64,000 nt of DNA, taken from the NCBI GenBank assembly GCA_020137815.1, contig CM035355.1, positions 4,512,520 through 4,576,519 of the forward strand, written 5' to 3'. Shown here in pieces: positions 1-16,240 of the stretch; position 1 is the stretch's first letter, and the number at the start of each line of letters is the position of its first letter. This DNA comes from Hormiphora californensis. Lineage: Eukaryota; Ctenophora; Tentaculata; Cydippida; Pleurobrachiidae. The position numbers and the translations under genes are program-made. The notes under the pieces are model-generated. The model was not told the origin of the DNA, ran no database searches, and was given only the letters and a program-made list of their open reading frames with translations.

Positions 1-31
1 GTATTGGCTGTTGTAAGGACATTTTAAAGAA

Positions 32-772
32 CATATTTCGACGCAGAATAGTCGATTTAAGGGGGGTTGTCCCCCGGACAAAAAGTCGTATCTTGCACCG
101 TTTAGCCGTTATTTGCATATTTATGCGCCGATTTATGATTTAATGCATATTCTGAATATTTCCACTTCAGCTGATCCTAGAATGTTTTCATGGACATATT
201 TCGACGCAGAATGGTCGATTTATGGGGGGTTGTCCCCCAGACAAAAAATCGTATCTTGCACCGTTTAGCCGTTATTTGCATATTTATGCGCCGATTTATG
301 ATTTAATGCATATTCTGAATATTTCCACTTCAGCTGGTCCTAGAATGTTTTCATGGACATATTTCGACGCAGAATGGTCGATTTATGGGGGGTTGTCCCC
401 CGGACAAAAAGTCGTATCTCGTACCGTTTAGCTTTTATTTGCATATTTATGCACAGATTTATGATTTAATGCATATTCTGAATATTTCCACTTCAGCTGG
501 TCCTAGAATGTTTTCATGGACATATTTCGACGCAGAATGGTCGATTTATGGGGGGTTGTACCCCAGAAAAAAAGTCGTATCTCGTACCGTTTAGCCGTTA
601 TTTGCATATTTATGCACCGATTCATGATTTAATGCATATTCTGAATATTTCCACTTCAGCTGGCCCTAGAACGTTTTCATGGTCATATTTCGACGCAGAA
701 TAGTCGATTTATGGGGGGTCGTCCACCAAACAAAAAGTCGTATCTCGTACCGTTTAGCCGTTATTTGCATAT
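32..772. repeat. 163-bp tandem array, about 4.6 copies
   Basis: The landmark CATATTTCGACGCAG recurs at 32, 195, 358, 521 and 684, an exact 163-bp period. Copies differ by a few substitutions and no indels. Each unit holds a small G/C inverted repeat (GGGGGGTTGTCCCCC) followed by an AT-rich part. Open frames of about 60-70 codons recur in each unit, but 163 is not a multiple of 3, so they are not a repeated protein. The array probably extends left of the window, as part of a satellite or long minisatellite. Confidence 0.9.
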
Positions 773-803
773 TTTTGATACCTGTTTACAAAAATCCTGA
801 GAA

Positions 804-899
804 ACTAGACCAAAAAACAAAGGAAATTTGTTTGGAACACCCGTGGCCTTTTGTCGATACTTGACGCTGCGGGAAATGCACCCTTCGTCAGGGCAAGAC

Positions 900-968
<69 letters not shown>

Positions 969-1177
969 CGTGTGCTAGAACTTGGAGAGAGATGGCACAA
1001 CGATACCTAGTAGCTCAGTTGCCAAGCTAGACTGCCTTTCGCGAGCCCCGCACAAATGTAAAGGGAGGGTTAGAACATAACAAGTAGCTCAGATTATGGG
1101 TGCATTTCCCGCAGCGTCAAGTATCGACAAAAGGCCACGGGTGTTCCAAACAAATTTCCTTTGTTTTTTGGTCTAGT
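804..1177. mobile_element. Foldback element with perfect 80-bp terminal inverted repeats
   Basis: Bases 804-883 and 1098-1177 are exact reverse complements over 80 bp (outer end ACTAGACCAAAAAACAAAGG). The interior holds a (GA)n(GT)n microsatellite at 902-964, then a short unique part with two TAGCTCAG motifs resembling the tRNA A box (about 1011 and 1085) and GGTTAGAAC at about 1068, which loosely resembles a B box. There is no coding capacity. It is probably a non-autonomous element, perhaps carrying a tRNA-derived SINE remnant. The superfamily is unknown because no clear target duplication was found. Confidence 0.7.
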
Positions 1178-1265
1178 AAGTATTTATCTTAACGTTTATT
1201 TCCCATCATTTTATATTCAAACCATTTAGTTGTTTAACTTGAATTTAGCGTTTATCAATGTTTAT

Positions 1266-1330
1266 AGAGAGAGAAGAGAAAGAGAGAGAGAGAGAAAGAT
1301 AGGGAGAGAAAGAGAGATAAAGAAAGATAA
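1266..1330. repeat. GA-rich microsatellite
   Basis: Imperfect (GA)n with GAAA and GATA interruptions. The flanks 1180-1750 contain no gene I can support. Confidence 0.7.
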
Positions 1331-1754
1331 CTGTACGTTGATTTTGGATACTGTACTTTGGTTTCGGGACTTCCTGGGGAACAGCTTCCTCGGAACTATC
1401 TCGGATTTGATCATTTTAAATCTTATATAATATCATGGTAGTAATAATTTTAAAGTTCCGTCCACGTATACATGCTAAGACTTCCCAAGACAAGCTATAG
1501 TGCATGTTAACAACGCTGTATTTTCACACCAACCCCCTCAATTGTGTGTAAAACTTTGGCATGTGATAACAGTTCCTCTCTCGTGGGCGTACCCCCGCAA
1601 CGAGGGGCCTGGCTGCAGCGTATACAAAGTTAGGGCCTTTCTCAACGAGACAAAAACTACAGTCCCATCTGCCATCATAGGTTTTTAGATATCAAAGTAT
1701 TCGGGTTGGAAAATATTTAAAGAGACAGTTTCTCTCGTATATTGATGCAATATA

Positions 1755-2670
1755 TTAGGTTGTCCAGTAAATATTTTCGTTTGGCTACGTATGGGAAAAT
1801 GGTTTGAGATAGAGCAAAATGGATTTCACCACCGTTTTTCTCATGCGATTTTAGATCGGAATATCATGCTTGATATCGGTATTTGGCTGTTCTCGGTTCC
1901 CAACAGGTGTTTTTCTCTACCCCACTTTTGTTGCTGCTGCATATGAAAAATCGCGATTTTCGAGTTTTAGTACTAAAGCTGCTGTACTTCTTCAAAATGG
2001 TACCTGCAGTGATGTTTTGTTGCATCAAGCTTGTTCATTGGACAATTATCTATCGTTTAACATGTAAAAAAAGATCCTATCTTTGTTTTGTCACTGAGCA
2101 ATGGGCCTCCAAACATTTTTGGTCAAAATTAGAAATTTTGACTTCCGGGTCTTATCAAGATTGACTTATAATCAAAAACTCTGCAGTAAAAGATAGTTCT
2201 AAGTAAGTTCTAAGACATAGTGAAGCCAATTATGTGATTGGTTGACTTTTAAATTGACTAATTGACGTTTTCGAACATACCCTAAAACGGGCCAGTTTTT
2301 ATGTGCATTTTTTCGCTTTTCCATGTTAAATTTACTGTTCTAGTGGTTACTAGCGAACGCGTAGAGACCCAAATCGCATGTATATTTCATCCTTAGACGA
2401 TTTGCTATCGATTAAGCACCATTGGCGCTAAAAAGACTGTACCAGTTTTCTTAGGGAAGCGTTTAAAAAACTTTGGTAACCCCGTGCAGCGGCAACAAGA
2501 GTGGGGTAGTGAAAATAACCTGGTGGGAACCGAGAACAGCCAAATACCGATATCAGGCATGATATTCCGATCTCAAATCGCGTTAGAAAAACGGTGGTGA
2601 AGTCCATGTTGCTCTATCTCAAACCATTTTCCCATAAAAGCCAAACGAAAATGTTTACTGGACAACCTAA
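1755..2670. mobile_element. Mariner-like non-autonomous element (MITE), 916 bp
   Basis: The ends are TTAGGTTGTCCAGTAAA and its reverse complement, flanked on both sides by TA (1753-1754 and 2671-2672). This is the target site of Tc1/mariner transposons, and the TTAGGTTGTCC ends resemble mariner ends. The terminal inverted repeats are long (about 180 bp, imperfect) and include the sequence near 1880-1920 matched at about 2510-2560. The centre encodes no recognisable transposase or DDD/DDE motif, so mobility would need a transposase in trans. Confidence 0.8.
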
Positions 2671-2679
2671 TACTCTACT

Positions 2680-6320
<3,641 letters not shown>

Positions 6321-6323
6321 CAT

Positions 6324-6382
6324 TTGGTTACGAAGTCACCCCTATTATTGCATTAGCGCAGAGGGGGAATTTCATTACCAAG
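6324..6382. repeat. Dispersed ~57-bp hairpin repeat, copy 1
   Basis: The ends TTGGTTACGAAGTCACCCCT and AGGGGGAATTTCATTACCAA form an imperfect inverted repeat around a short centre. Near-identical sequence lies at 55706-55761 and a diverged, shorter form at 51990-52030. It has no coding capacity. Confidence 0.7.
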
Positions 6383-6419
6383 CTAAACATTATGTACACT
6401 GAGAAGTGAGAAATACATG

Positions 6420-6585
6420 AAGAGGGAAATAAATAAAAAAGATGCGGATATATGAAGAGAGAAATGAAAAGATACGGATATATGAAGAGAGAAATAAAAA
6501 GAAACGGATATATGAAGAGAGAAATAAAAAGAGGTGGATATATGAAGAGAGAAATAAAAAGATATGGATGTATGAAGATGAATGC
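6420..6585. repeat. 30-bp minisatellite, about 5 copies
   Basis: GGATATATGAAGAGAGAAAT recurs at 6446, 6476, 6506 and 6536, with a diverged copy at 6566, giving a constant 30-bp period. Confidence 0.85.
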
Positions 6586-6647
6586 AAGCACATTACAGTG
6601 CTGAAAGCATGTATATAATGATTGCGTGTGAAGTACGTGGCGACTGA

Positions 6648-6956
6648 AGAGAGAGAGAGGGAGAGAGAGAGAAGAGGGATGAGAGGGGAGACCGAGAGAG
6701 GGAGAGAGGAGACGAGACGAGAGAGAGGATGAGAGAGAAGAGAGTCGGAGAAACAGTGAGAGAAGAGAGAGATCCGAGAGAGAGAGAGACCGGAGAGGAG
6801 AGAGAGAGGAGGAGAGGAGAGAGAGAGAGAGAGGAGAGAGAAGGAGAGAGGAGAGAGAGTAGAGGAGAAGAGAGGGGAGAGGAGAGAGAGAGGAGAGGGA
6901 GAGAGAGGAGAGAGAGAGAGGAGGGGGAGAGAAGAGAGAGGAGAGAGAGGAGAGAG

Positions 6957-7008
<52 letters not shown>

Positions 7009-7012
7009 TACA
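6648..7012. repeat. Long purine (GA/GGA) tract
   Basis: About 365 bp of almost uninterrupted purine on the + strand, mixing GA and GGA units. It creates long spurious Arg/Glu and Ser/Leu frames on both strands. It is a candidate for triplex (H-DNA) formation. Confidence 0.85.
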
Positions 7013-7139
7013 TATAATAGATCACAGAGAGAAAGAAGGAGTGTATGACTGTAGAGACGCAGAAGGAAGTATGATTGGAAGCATTCTAATATCTCATGAT
7101 CTATATCAAATGATACAAAGAGAGAGAATAGAGACATGA

Positions 7140-7607
7140 GTATCTAGGAATGTGTAGTGGGTAGTGACACTACTATTAGTAACATTACTAGACTACTACA
7201 CTACTGTAGTGTACTCTACACTAAATCTAAAACAGGTTAAATAACGTTGCATCTTCATATGAATTGGGATGGATTCACTCCATAGTTATACATGATTCCC
7301 CCCTCTTTGATGTCCATGACCTATCCTTAAATCCTTTATGACCAACGTCCAACTCTCTCATATTCTGTCAGGCCAATGCTCTGACCACAGTTCTCACACG
7401 CTCCGAATGGGTCAGGCCAACGTCCAACTCTCTCATATTGTGTTGCTATTCAAAACACAGGGACCAAGTTTATCCACTAATCTACACTAGTAGTAGCGAT
7501 CTTCGTTGTGACTAGTAGCAAAGTAGAGAAATTATTATTTTATTTGGGAAATCAACTGCATAACTTTATTAACTTTGAAAGAGGGAGAGAGAGAGGGAGA
7601 GACTAGA

Positions 7608-7697
<90 letters not shown>

Positions 7698-7849
7698 TAG
7701 ATAGATAGAGAGAGATCGCGATTAAAAATCGATCCAGGTTCTCAATAAAATTCTCAATATGGACTAATCGTCAGAGCTCTTTTTGTAAACGAGCTCATTG
7801 CATACAACCCATTTTCTCTCTCCCTCTCTTTCTCTCTCTCTCTCTCTCT

Positions 7850-7889
<40 letters not shown>

Positions 7890-8970
7890 ATCCATTTATC
7901 CCCTCTTCCTCTCCGGGGCTTTTAGCAAATGTATCCTCCAACTTGCTTTCCCTCATTTATTCATTCTTCTCCATCTCTTGCCGATTCCCAGAACAACCTT
8001 GATACAACAAGTTCATTTGAAATTTAAAAATGATTGTCGGGGCCCCGGGGAGGGAAAGATGGGTTAGATAGATGTTGAAGGGAGAAATCTCAGTTTGAGA
8101 GAGAGGTGAACAAAGGGTGAAGTTAAAGATTGTTTGTTTAACTGTGGGTGGAAGTTGCACTACCTAGATGGAAATACTCAGAGTTTGAATCAACGGAAGA
8201 AGACAGAGACAGAGCTATTTGCTGCTGCTACTACTACAAAGCAGCTTTGTAGTAGCTACTTGAGAACCACATCATCGCTACTCTAACTTACTACTACATT
8301 TGATAGTAGGAGATCAGTGTGGGTCTTACAGATACCTACCGTATGCGGCTAAATATATAAAACTGCAGTTTAGAGTATAGAAAAAGGGACGTAATGTCGT
8401 AAACACGTGATTTATAGCGCAATAAAAAGAACAAAATAAATCACACAATTACAAAACTAATAATTTGACAAATATTACTTCCGAATCTACCCACAAAGTA
8501 TATCAACATTATTTGGCACTCTCCCACACGACATATTCTCACCCGGCTAATCATATACACGCAGTCACCAAGTCTTTGTTGTACAAATTAGCCTATTAAC
8601 AGAATAGGTCCGTGTATGTTTCAGCAATTTTTGGCAGTCACTTGTGTGTGTATTTACAGGTCTGTCAATTGGCAATCCTTCCACACACTCACACACATAC
8701 ATCAGCGATTCAGCAGAATATAGCTTGGCACACGCACATCTGTTTCCAACTTTACCATACTGAGTCTGGCCTCCCAACGTAGTGGAAAGGAACGCGCACA
8801 ACTCACAACCAATTAAAAGTACTTCGCGCGCTTGTCAGCATTTAGTGCTACGCCGCGCACTAGAATCCATAGTTTCTCAACTCGGTCGCCATTTCATTGT
8901 TTTCTGTCCCGTTCTCGTTTCACTGGCTCCCGGCCCGGGTTTGACGTTTCTTCCGTCCCCTGCAAACTGC
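7140..8970. other. No gene recognised; microsatellites and small repeats
   Basis: Contains (GA)n at about 7576-7712 and (CT)n at about 7816-7887. A 19-mer, GTCAGGCCAATGCTCTGAC, lies at 7367-7385 and is repeated elsewhere in the window. Near 8225-8265 is a small inverted repeat of CTACTAC and GTAGTAG. The GC-richer part at 8820-8970 is the 3' flank of the CCP gene on the - strand. Confidence 0.6.
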
Positions 8971-8977
8971 ACCATTT

Positions 8978-10216
8978 TCATATGTAGTGAGCAGATTTAA
9001 GGTAGTAATAGAGTCCACCCATACATCCAATCAGGACGAGGACACTGATTATGACTACTGGCACCAATATGGACACTTTCAATGACACTGAAATGTGTGT
9101 CACAGTTTAGCCACTATCTTGTTATTGTGGGAGTATGTGAGAGCTGGGGTTTCGGTGCAGTTCACTCCTAGAAAAGTAGCACACTATGGCCTGTCAGATA
9201 GAAAATGGGGGGACTGGGAAGGTCAGTCAAGCAGGAGGGAGGGGACCGTTGGTGACATAGACACCTGGCGCGACCCCCGCCAGGTGTCTAATTCTATGTC
9301 ACCAAAGCTAAAGGGGACAGGGGGTGTCATACCATCACAGTTTGAATCCTCTGGCGTTGTCCACGTACTCCCTGTTATACATGTGATGTTATGCCACACA
9401 TCTTCTGATGTATCTTTATCCTGACAGTACGCCAATATCTACAGGAAAAAAACGAAGAGTTTAAAGATATTATTTGTTTGGATAAGAAATTTCTAACATC
9501 TACTGTCAGGCCAATGCTCTGACCACCGTTCTCGCGAAGAAATGAGAATACTTAGATAGGGTCAGGCCAATGCTCTGACAGAACATCTACCTACTACTCA
9601 CAGTTTCGCCGTCTAGCACCTTCAGATCATCGTCTTCATCGTACGAATAACCCTTGGGAAGCTCTGTACAGAGGGTCTCTGAAATTAAAGGAAGGGCTGT
9701 ATTTAGGGCGGGGGGGGGGGGCTGTACTCTGAATTAAAGAGGGGCTGTGTTTAGGCCTTAGGGGGGGGGGGGGACTACTCGATTGGCCCATTGTGGGATT
9801 GTACTATGATTATGTAGGGATTGTATTTGTCTTGTTTGTACCTGACCTTTCTTTATTGCTCTTCTGATTGAAACCAAAGAAGGGTCGGGTGCAAAACAGA
9901 CTATAATACAGGGAAAGGGACTGCTGGGTTGTGGGTTCCCGGGTACAGTTCCCACTTCCCACAGTGTACTGTAACTGTTTAATGTACAGGCTAAATACCA
10001 CCGGCCACACGACCAACAAAAGGGTACATATCAATCGAAAATCAGGTCATCTGATTTAGATGTCTTCTCTTGCTCAACGAGAGGCTACCCCCCCCCCCCC
10101 GGCTAAAAGGGGCAGTTTCACTTACGTGTAGCTGCGAGTGCTGTAGGTACGCTGAAAACTGCTAGGATCACTGTGACAGTCAGTAAACAGGTCAATCTGG
10201 GTGTGGCTAGAAACAT
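8978..10216 (-). CDS. Small single-pass membrane protein with one CCP (sushi) domain, 127 aa
   Basis: Four exons: 10126-10216, 9602-9678, 9333-9438 and 8978-9087 (stop TGA). Phases chain as 1, 0, 1 across GT-AG introns (donors GTAAGT, GTGAGT, GTATGA; acceptors TTTCAG, CTGTAG, TTTCAG). Exon 1 encodes a hydrophobic signal peptide (about residues 1-28, ending TALAAT). Exons 2 and 3 encode one CCP fold with cysteines at about 34, 61, 76 and 90 and a Trp before the last Cys (GSTWTTPEDSNC), the family pattern C...C...C...W...C. An N-glycosylation site lies at NIT near residue 73. Exon 4 encodes a membrane segment (VSILVPVVIISVLVLIGC) and a cytoplasmic tail of about 12 residues. CCP domains mediate recognition at cell surfaces and in complement regulation. 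One CCP on such a short protein is unusual, and no orthologue is recognised. The domain call is firm; the exon 3 donor is the least certain junction. Confidence 0.75.
9254..9301. repeat. Hairpin in intron 3 of the CCP gene
   Basis: GACATAGACACCTGGCG and CGCCAGGTGTCTAATTCTATGTC are complementary apart from a few unpaired bases, with a CGACCCC loop. It lies just inside the intron between the CCP exon and the membrane-anchor exon. Confidence 0.6.
9505..9579. repeat. Two copies of the 19-mer GTCAGGCCAATGCTCTGAC
   Basis: Copies at 9505-9523 and 9561-9579 lie in intron 2 of the CCP gene. Further copies are at 7367-7385 and, reversed, at 55495-55513. The ends GTCAG and CTGAC are inverted repeats. 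Confidence 0.6.
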
Positions 10217-10219
10217 GCT

Positions 10220-11480
10220 GGGAAGCAAAACGGTAAAACTCTCGAGAGGTTGTACGACCCGACAGCCCGGGTCTTTTGAAGTTTGAACAATGATCATTGT
10301 TCGAACAGTGAGTGAGACTGAGAACACAGGTCGCACGGAATGAAAACCACACACTAAGTAGAAGCTAGGAAGAGAGACTAAACACCAACAGGGGCGGGGA
10401 GGGTGCTCTCTCTCCGGGGTAGATTTACAAGTATGATACAAATGCATATTAAACCACGCAGTAACATGTGCACTTGCAGTTGGATTACCATAACACTTGC
10501 CATGTTCTGTCAGCTCTCACCCCGCGTTGGAGGCCCGGTGTGAGCTTACGCGAGCCCGAATGGACAGACTGCGTAGCATGGCAAACTGTACTAGTACACT
10601 ATAAAACTATGGGCGGGGTTATATAACTCGCTGAGCAAGCTGCCAGAGGTTTAACAATATAACGAGGCATAATGTGTGCACTGTGCCCTATATAACTGTG
10701 CAGGAGGGTTGTGGTGTGACTATAATGGCTTGTGTATTCGTAATGGCACACATGCAGATGGTACATATGGTGGTGTACAAATTGTACACTGCGAGAATCA
10801 TGTGTACTACAATATATACATCTACAATACATACATCTGTACTATTATAACATATGTAGTGGGGCATTGGACGGTCTATACTTGTTGCGTAGGGGGCCGG
10901 TGCCACCCTTTACTCAACAAGTAACAAGTTACCACAGTAACTTTCAAAAAACCTAATTAACAAGGGCACTGGACAAGTATGGCAACAAAAAGTGAGAACA
11001 GACCAAGAGAGAGAGAGGTCACTGGCCAGGGTGTGGATAGTAAGAGGGAGTATAGACATTATATTGTGAGAGAGAGACAGGGAGGATAAATGGAGGGAGA
11101 GAGGATAGATGGAGGGAGGGAGGGAGAGAGAGAGAGAGAGAGGGAGAGAGGATAGATGGAGGGAGAGAGGATAGATGGAGAGAGAGAGAGAGAGAGGGAG
11201 AGAGATAATGAGACAGAGGGATGGGTGGATAAGGGGGTGGCGGAAGACATTAGCTTTAACATTACACATTATACAGGTTCCTGCCTTCCAGTTTTCAAGG
11301 CAAAACTATATCCTTTCGGGTCGGTTATACACGGTACGGGGGGGGGGGGGGGGGGGGGTACCGCGGATAGCTCGGTATTTATATTATTCAAATGTCCCAA
11401 GAGAATCGAGACACACACAGTGGATTGCCCCAGTCCCGGCTTTGTTTTGTTCTAGCTAGGCAATCCCGGCTAGTGTCTTT
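10220..11480. other. No gene recognised; 5' flank of the CCP gene, GA tract and a 20-base G run
   Basis: The region immediately above 10216 is the presumed promoter side of the CCP gene; no TATA box or other element stands out. A GA-rich tract with GATAGATGGAGGGA units lies at about 11085-11215, and a run of about 20 G at 11339-11358. Open frames here come from the simple repeats. Confidence 0.6.
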
Positions 11481-11483
11481 CCT

Positions 11484-11542
11484 CCCAAACTTGACAGGCT
11501 ACACTGTCCCTGCAATTACAGTGTAGCTCCTGTCAACTTGGG
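11484..11542. repeat. Hairpin at the 5' edge of the RAG1-like fragment
   Basis: The left arm 11484-11507 (CCCAAACTTGACAGG then CTACACTGT) and right arm 11518-11542 (ACAGTGTAG then CTCCTGTCAACTTGGG) pair over about 23 bp with two mismatches and one small bulge, around the 10-base loop CCCTGCAATT. Recognisable RAG1-like coding begins directly after it. The arms contain CACTGT/ACAGTG, similar to but not identical with the CACAGTG heptamer of RAG/Transib ends. Confidence 0.65.
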
Positions 11543-12124
11543 CCTACAGGAAATGTGTGTTGGCGGTTTCTCAGTGACCCTGCAGTTCGCTCCGTTGTGA
11601 GGGAAATGATTGGTGTGCCCAGCCGGGCGGATAAGCTGCTGTGGCTTTTCGATAGGATTGCGGTAATATTGCGTGTGATCAGTAGTAAAAGGAAAGTTAA
11701 AACAACCGAGTTTAAGACGTACTGTACGGAGACGTATGAGTACATCCTAACTGAGTATCCACCTCCACGGAGCCAGGTCTCCCCTACTCTCCACAAGGTA
11801 TTGGCTCACGCACCAGAGGTTATGGAGAAGGAGAACAAGGGAAGAGGATTGGGGAATCTCGGTGAGGGGGGTCTCGAGGCTTGCAACAAGCTCCTACGTC
11901 GGTACAGGACGAGACTCAGCCGCAAGAACAGTCAGGAAGCGAACCTCACGGACACCATCCGCCGGCTTTTCATCCTTGGTGATCCGGAAGTTCGAGAAGT
12001 GGGGCAAAATGTTATGGTTAGATGCCAGATATGTAAGGATCCCGGTCATACCCGAGGTGCATGCCCATCTATTATTGGTCCCTTGGGGAACCTGGACAGT
12101 ACCGTGGAGTCCTTTTTTAGTTGA
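11495..12124 (+). CDS. RAG1-like recombinase, C-terminal catalytic fragment
   Basis: One open frame runs from after a stop at about 11492 to TGA at 12122-12124. Similarity starts near 11537 (GPTGNVCWRFL) and covers the end of the RAG1 core: GNVCWRFLSDPAVRSVV parallels the NGNFARKL region, and TLHKVLAHAPEV parallels RAG1 FHKTLAHVPEI. LEACNKLLRRYR parallels NESGNKLFRRFR, placing Glu at codon 11876-11878 where the third catalytic acid (E962 of mouse RAG1) lies. The last 35 residues contain CQICKDPGHTRGAC, an exact C-x2-C-x3-G-H-x4-C knuckle like that in the C-terminal tail of invertebrate RAG1-like proteins. The two catalytic Asp regions and the N-terminal domains are absent from the window, so this is a last exon (possible acceptor AATTACAG ending at 11520) or a truncated relic. 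The 3' part has no internal stops or frameshifts. No RAG2-like kelch gene is seen nearby. Confidence 0.75.
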   Translation, partial: QATLSLQLQCSSCQLGPTGNVCWRFLSDPAVRSVVREMIGVPSRADKLLWLFDRIAVILRVISSKRKVKTTEFKTYCTETYEYILTEYPPPRSQVSPTLHKVLAHAPEVMEKENKGRGLGNLGEGGLEACNKLLRRYRTRLSRKNSQEANLTDTIRRLFILGDPEVREVGQNVMVRCQICKDPGHTRGACPSIIGPLGNLDSTVESFFS

Positions 12125-13780
12125 TCATTATGTTTCCGTCTGTTCAAATGTTTAGGTTCACAATTCAACACTCTTTTAACCAATATATAACGAGTTTTAA
12201 TCCTAACCTCGTATGCAAATAGCAATTCTCCTTAACATGGAATGGTTTTAGAGCTCCAATATTGATGGCAATCGATTCTTCGTGCAAAAATAGGTGGGGA
12301 AATGCTTCTAGTCGGGTCTCAGCTACTGATTTCTAAAAACTCACTTAAAAACACGCTTCCTTCAACGCTATTTTACCCAATTTTCGGATCGTTTCGGAGA
12401 AGTGCCCCATACACTAAAAGATAGATATTTGTCAGGCCTTTCAAATAAAACTGGTCTCCCGTGACGACTCATGACGACTCTGTGTATGCCATAGCTTTAT
12501 GTTTCGTTTTTGGCTGAAAAATGACTTTCCGAAAAAAAAATTTCAAAAATTTCCAAAAATTTTGAAATTTCACCTAATTGCCCTTACAAGACAACATACA
12601 TTGAAGAATAAGTCTATTTTTCGTCTCGTCCTAAAACCCTGCAAGTTAAATGACAGTCAAAAAAGACAGTCAAAAATGACAGTCAAAAATGACGAAAAAC
12701 TCAAATAACGCATCGATTCTGAAGCAATCAATCGGTGGGTCGCATGGCATACAACTCTATGGACTAATATCTATCGGATAGAACCATTTTTAGGAAATTT
12801 TTTTTTTCCTATGTCCACCTAAAAACCACTGTGGAGAGATGGGTAGAGGTATATCTATTGGCTCCATTGCAACCTATTCTCGCTCCGCGAAGAATAGGCT
12901 CCCGGCCTGTGGACAGCAAGAACTCACGTGCGCGCGATGTAAAGCACGTTTTCAGCAGTGGGACTATCAAATCGCGCGCGATATACTGTTTTAGCAGGCA
13001 TTTTTAGCCGACATAGCACTACCAAAACCCCAATTACCGCCTCAATTGGCACTTTGATGTATCGGCGGGTATTTTCCCATACTCACAAGGCCATGACGAT
13101 TCACCCAGTACCCGCAGATTGTCCCAGGACCGAGTAGGAGCTTGCAGCCAGGTCTTTAAAGAATTGCTCATATTTAGCGTCAATTTTGACCCACTATTCC
13201 TCAAATGCTGATATTCGCGGGTATTTTCCGTAAAACTAGAGACAATTATCTGCCAGGAGCAACAAACGAGATGCAAATCGGTTCAGTAGTTCCTTGCAGC
13301 CAGGTCTTTGAAAAAGTTTGCTCTAAAATCAATAACGCGCCGGAGGCCTAGATGTGAGATCGATCTCGGTCGCTGCGCGACCTCGATCTCACTCAGGCAT
13401 CAATGTGGCCAAGTATATCTATTACATCTCCATCAAATTCGTTAAACAAGTTGATTTTAAGCTTAAAAATTGGTATTATATAGCCACACACATCCAAAAG
13501 TGAACACCACGAAAAAGGGGAGCACTGGATGCGCTGTAACAAGATGGGGTGCTCAAAAAGAACCAAAATACACTAATTTCTTTAGTCCTCTCTCTCACAC
13601 ACACACACATGGCCATTATATATTTCGTCTCCCTCCTTCTCTCACACTGCACGTGTTTAGTCCAGGATGCCCAGATCACTTCTGCAGTACACGACTACAA
13701 AAAAAACTCAAATTTTAGTTGTCTCACTTTCTATATCTTGCTATATAATTCTCCGGGAAAAAAGAAAGTCTCTATCTTTT
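12125..13780. other. No gene recognised; repeat-derived sequence between the RAG1-like fragment and RAD23
   Basis: At 12240-12320, sequence around GGCAATCGATTCTTCGTGCA resembles parts of the large foldback element at 40957-42775. CTTGCAGCCAGGTCTTT occurs at 13141 and about 13293, with similar sequence between, suggesting a ~150-bp partial duplication. A hairpin lies at 13354-13392 (GTGAGATCGATCTCGGTCGC against GCGACCTCGATCTCAC). The last part is 3' flank of RAD23. Confidence 0.55.
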
Positions 13781-13782
13781 AG

Positions 13783-16230
<2,448 letters not shown>

Positions 16231-16240
16231 CCTACAGCAT

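Noticed and set aside
32..772. Regularly spaced repeats considered as a CRISPR array
   Set aside because: The whole 163-bp unit is conserved with no unique spacers, and the genome is clearly eukaryotic.
6328..7139. Long open frames (up to 269 codons) on both strands
   Set aside because: They consist of Ser/Leu or Arg/Glu repeats created by the GA/GGA tract, with no start context, splice chain or domain.
12125..13780. Search for a RAG2-like kelch gene beside the RAG1-like fragment
   Set aside because: No kelch motif (GG doublets with spaced Tyr/Trp) was found in any frame; the region is repeat-derived.
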